From: Atherix ibis | Taxonomy: Eukaryota > Arthropoda > Insecta > Diptera > Athericidae | Length of the DNA: 64,000 nucleotides | Assembly (NCBI GenBank): GCA_958298945.1 | Contig: OY282607.1 | Location: forward strand, 50,755,020 to 50,819,019 | Direction of reading: 5' to 3' | Shown here: one piece after another, positions 63,840 through 64,000 of the stretch | Position numbering within the stretch: position 1 is the first letter of the stretch | Layout of the letters: every line of letters starts with the position of its first letter | Program-made: the position numbers and the translations under genes | The notes under the pieces: model-generated | What the model saw: only the letters and a program-made list of their open reading frames with translations | Told to the model about the DNA's origin: nothing | Database searches by the model: none

Positions 63840-64000
63840 CAGTGGTGGCCAGCCAAATAAGACACTCAGATTTTTTATTAGTAATTCTGTTCTATTTATT
63901 TTGTCTCTACTGCTCAACACCCGTTACTTGCTCAAATAATTTTTGAGTACAAGCTGCATTGACAATGATGTCCCGTTATGCGATTTATTATTGTTTTTGT
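63840..64000 (+). mobile_element. Tc1-like element start, runs off the window
   Basis: CAGTGGTGGCCAGCC directly after TA is a typical Tc1-family terminus. It interrupts gag unit 4 at a TA present in the other units (AATATATGTGCG). The rest is outside the window. Confidence 0.72.

Noticed and set aside
1..64000. Host genes, tRNA or rRNA genes
   Set aside because: No tRNA cloverleaf-like B-box pair, rRNA segment or multi-exon host gene could be recognised by eye; a tRNAscan or BLAST run would settle this.

Overview
The window looks like a transposon graveyard from an insect genome, most likely a dipteran. I base this on the element families present: jockey-, R1- and I-clade non-LTR retrotransposons, mariner/Tc1/pogo, piggyBac, Helitron, Ty3/gypsy and copia relics. 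Other supporting features are short GT-AG introns of about 55-100 bp, low GC and stop-riddled relics. No host gene, tRNA, rRNA or CRISPR array was recognised. The species cannot be determined from what I see. The density of nested insertions suggests heterochromatin or a TE-rich chromosome.

Layout. 1-2.9 kb: AT-rich DNA, then fragments of an R1/LOA-like ORF2, a copia protease and a jockey ORF2. 2.9-8.5 kb: a dead piggyBac-like element with TTAA flanks that splits the jockey ORF2. It contains a Tc1 element with an intact transposase and a jockey-type LINE (LINE A). 8.9-9.9 kb: an internally deleted Ty3/gypsy relic. 9.8-11.0 kb: a repeat that recurs at 22.2-23.4 kb. 11.0-14.3 kb: a tandem array built on an R1-clade ORF2 3' end. 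14.3-16.9 kb: a second gypsy-type element (gag and start of pol). 16.86-22.24 kb: a TIR element with two convergent genes, a three-exon DUF4806 protein and a tnp2/CACTA-like transposase. 23.42-30.52 kb: a nearly complete Helitron. 30.5-32.1 and 37.3-39.7 kb: two more R1-tail arrays. 33.1-34.5 kb: Tc1-like copy 1. 34.5-37.1 kb: Helitron-like pieces and a mariner relic. 39.9-49.1 kb: several jockey ORF1 copies (LINEs B, C, D), two mariner relics and an I-clade ORF2 relic. 49.5-51.7 kb: a second copy of LINE A plus piggyBac flank. 51.7-54 kb: Helitron-like, LTR-like and piggyBac relics. 54.0-59.0 kb: LINE B copy 2, Tc1-like copy 2 and a pogo element inside it. 59.5-63.8 kb: a jockey-like gag ORF followed by a tandem array of about 861-bp miniature gag units, cut by the start of a Tc1-like TIR at 63840.

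The most informative feature is that the window contains its own controls. Two insertions (Helitron and pogo) have a matching unoccupied site elsewhere in the window, which fixes their ends to the base. The piggyBac insertion is defined by the reading frame it interrupts. The least familiar pieces are the two-gene DUF4806/tnp2-like element, the SVA-like composite R1-tail arrays, the tandem miniature gag genes, and the repeated survival of LINE ORF1 without ORF2.
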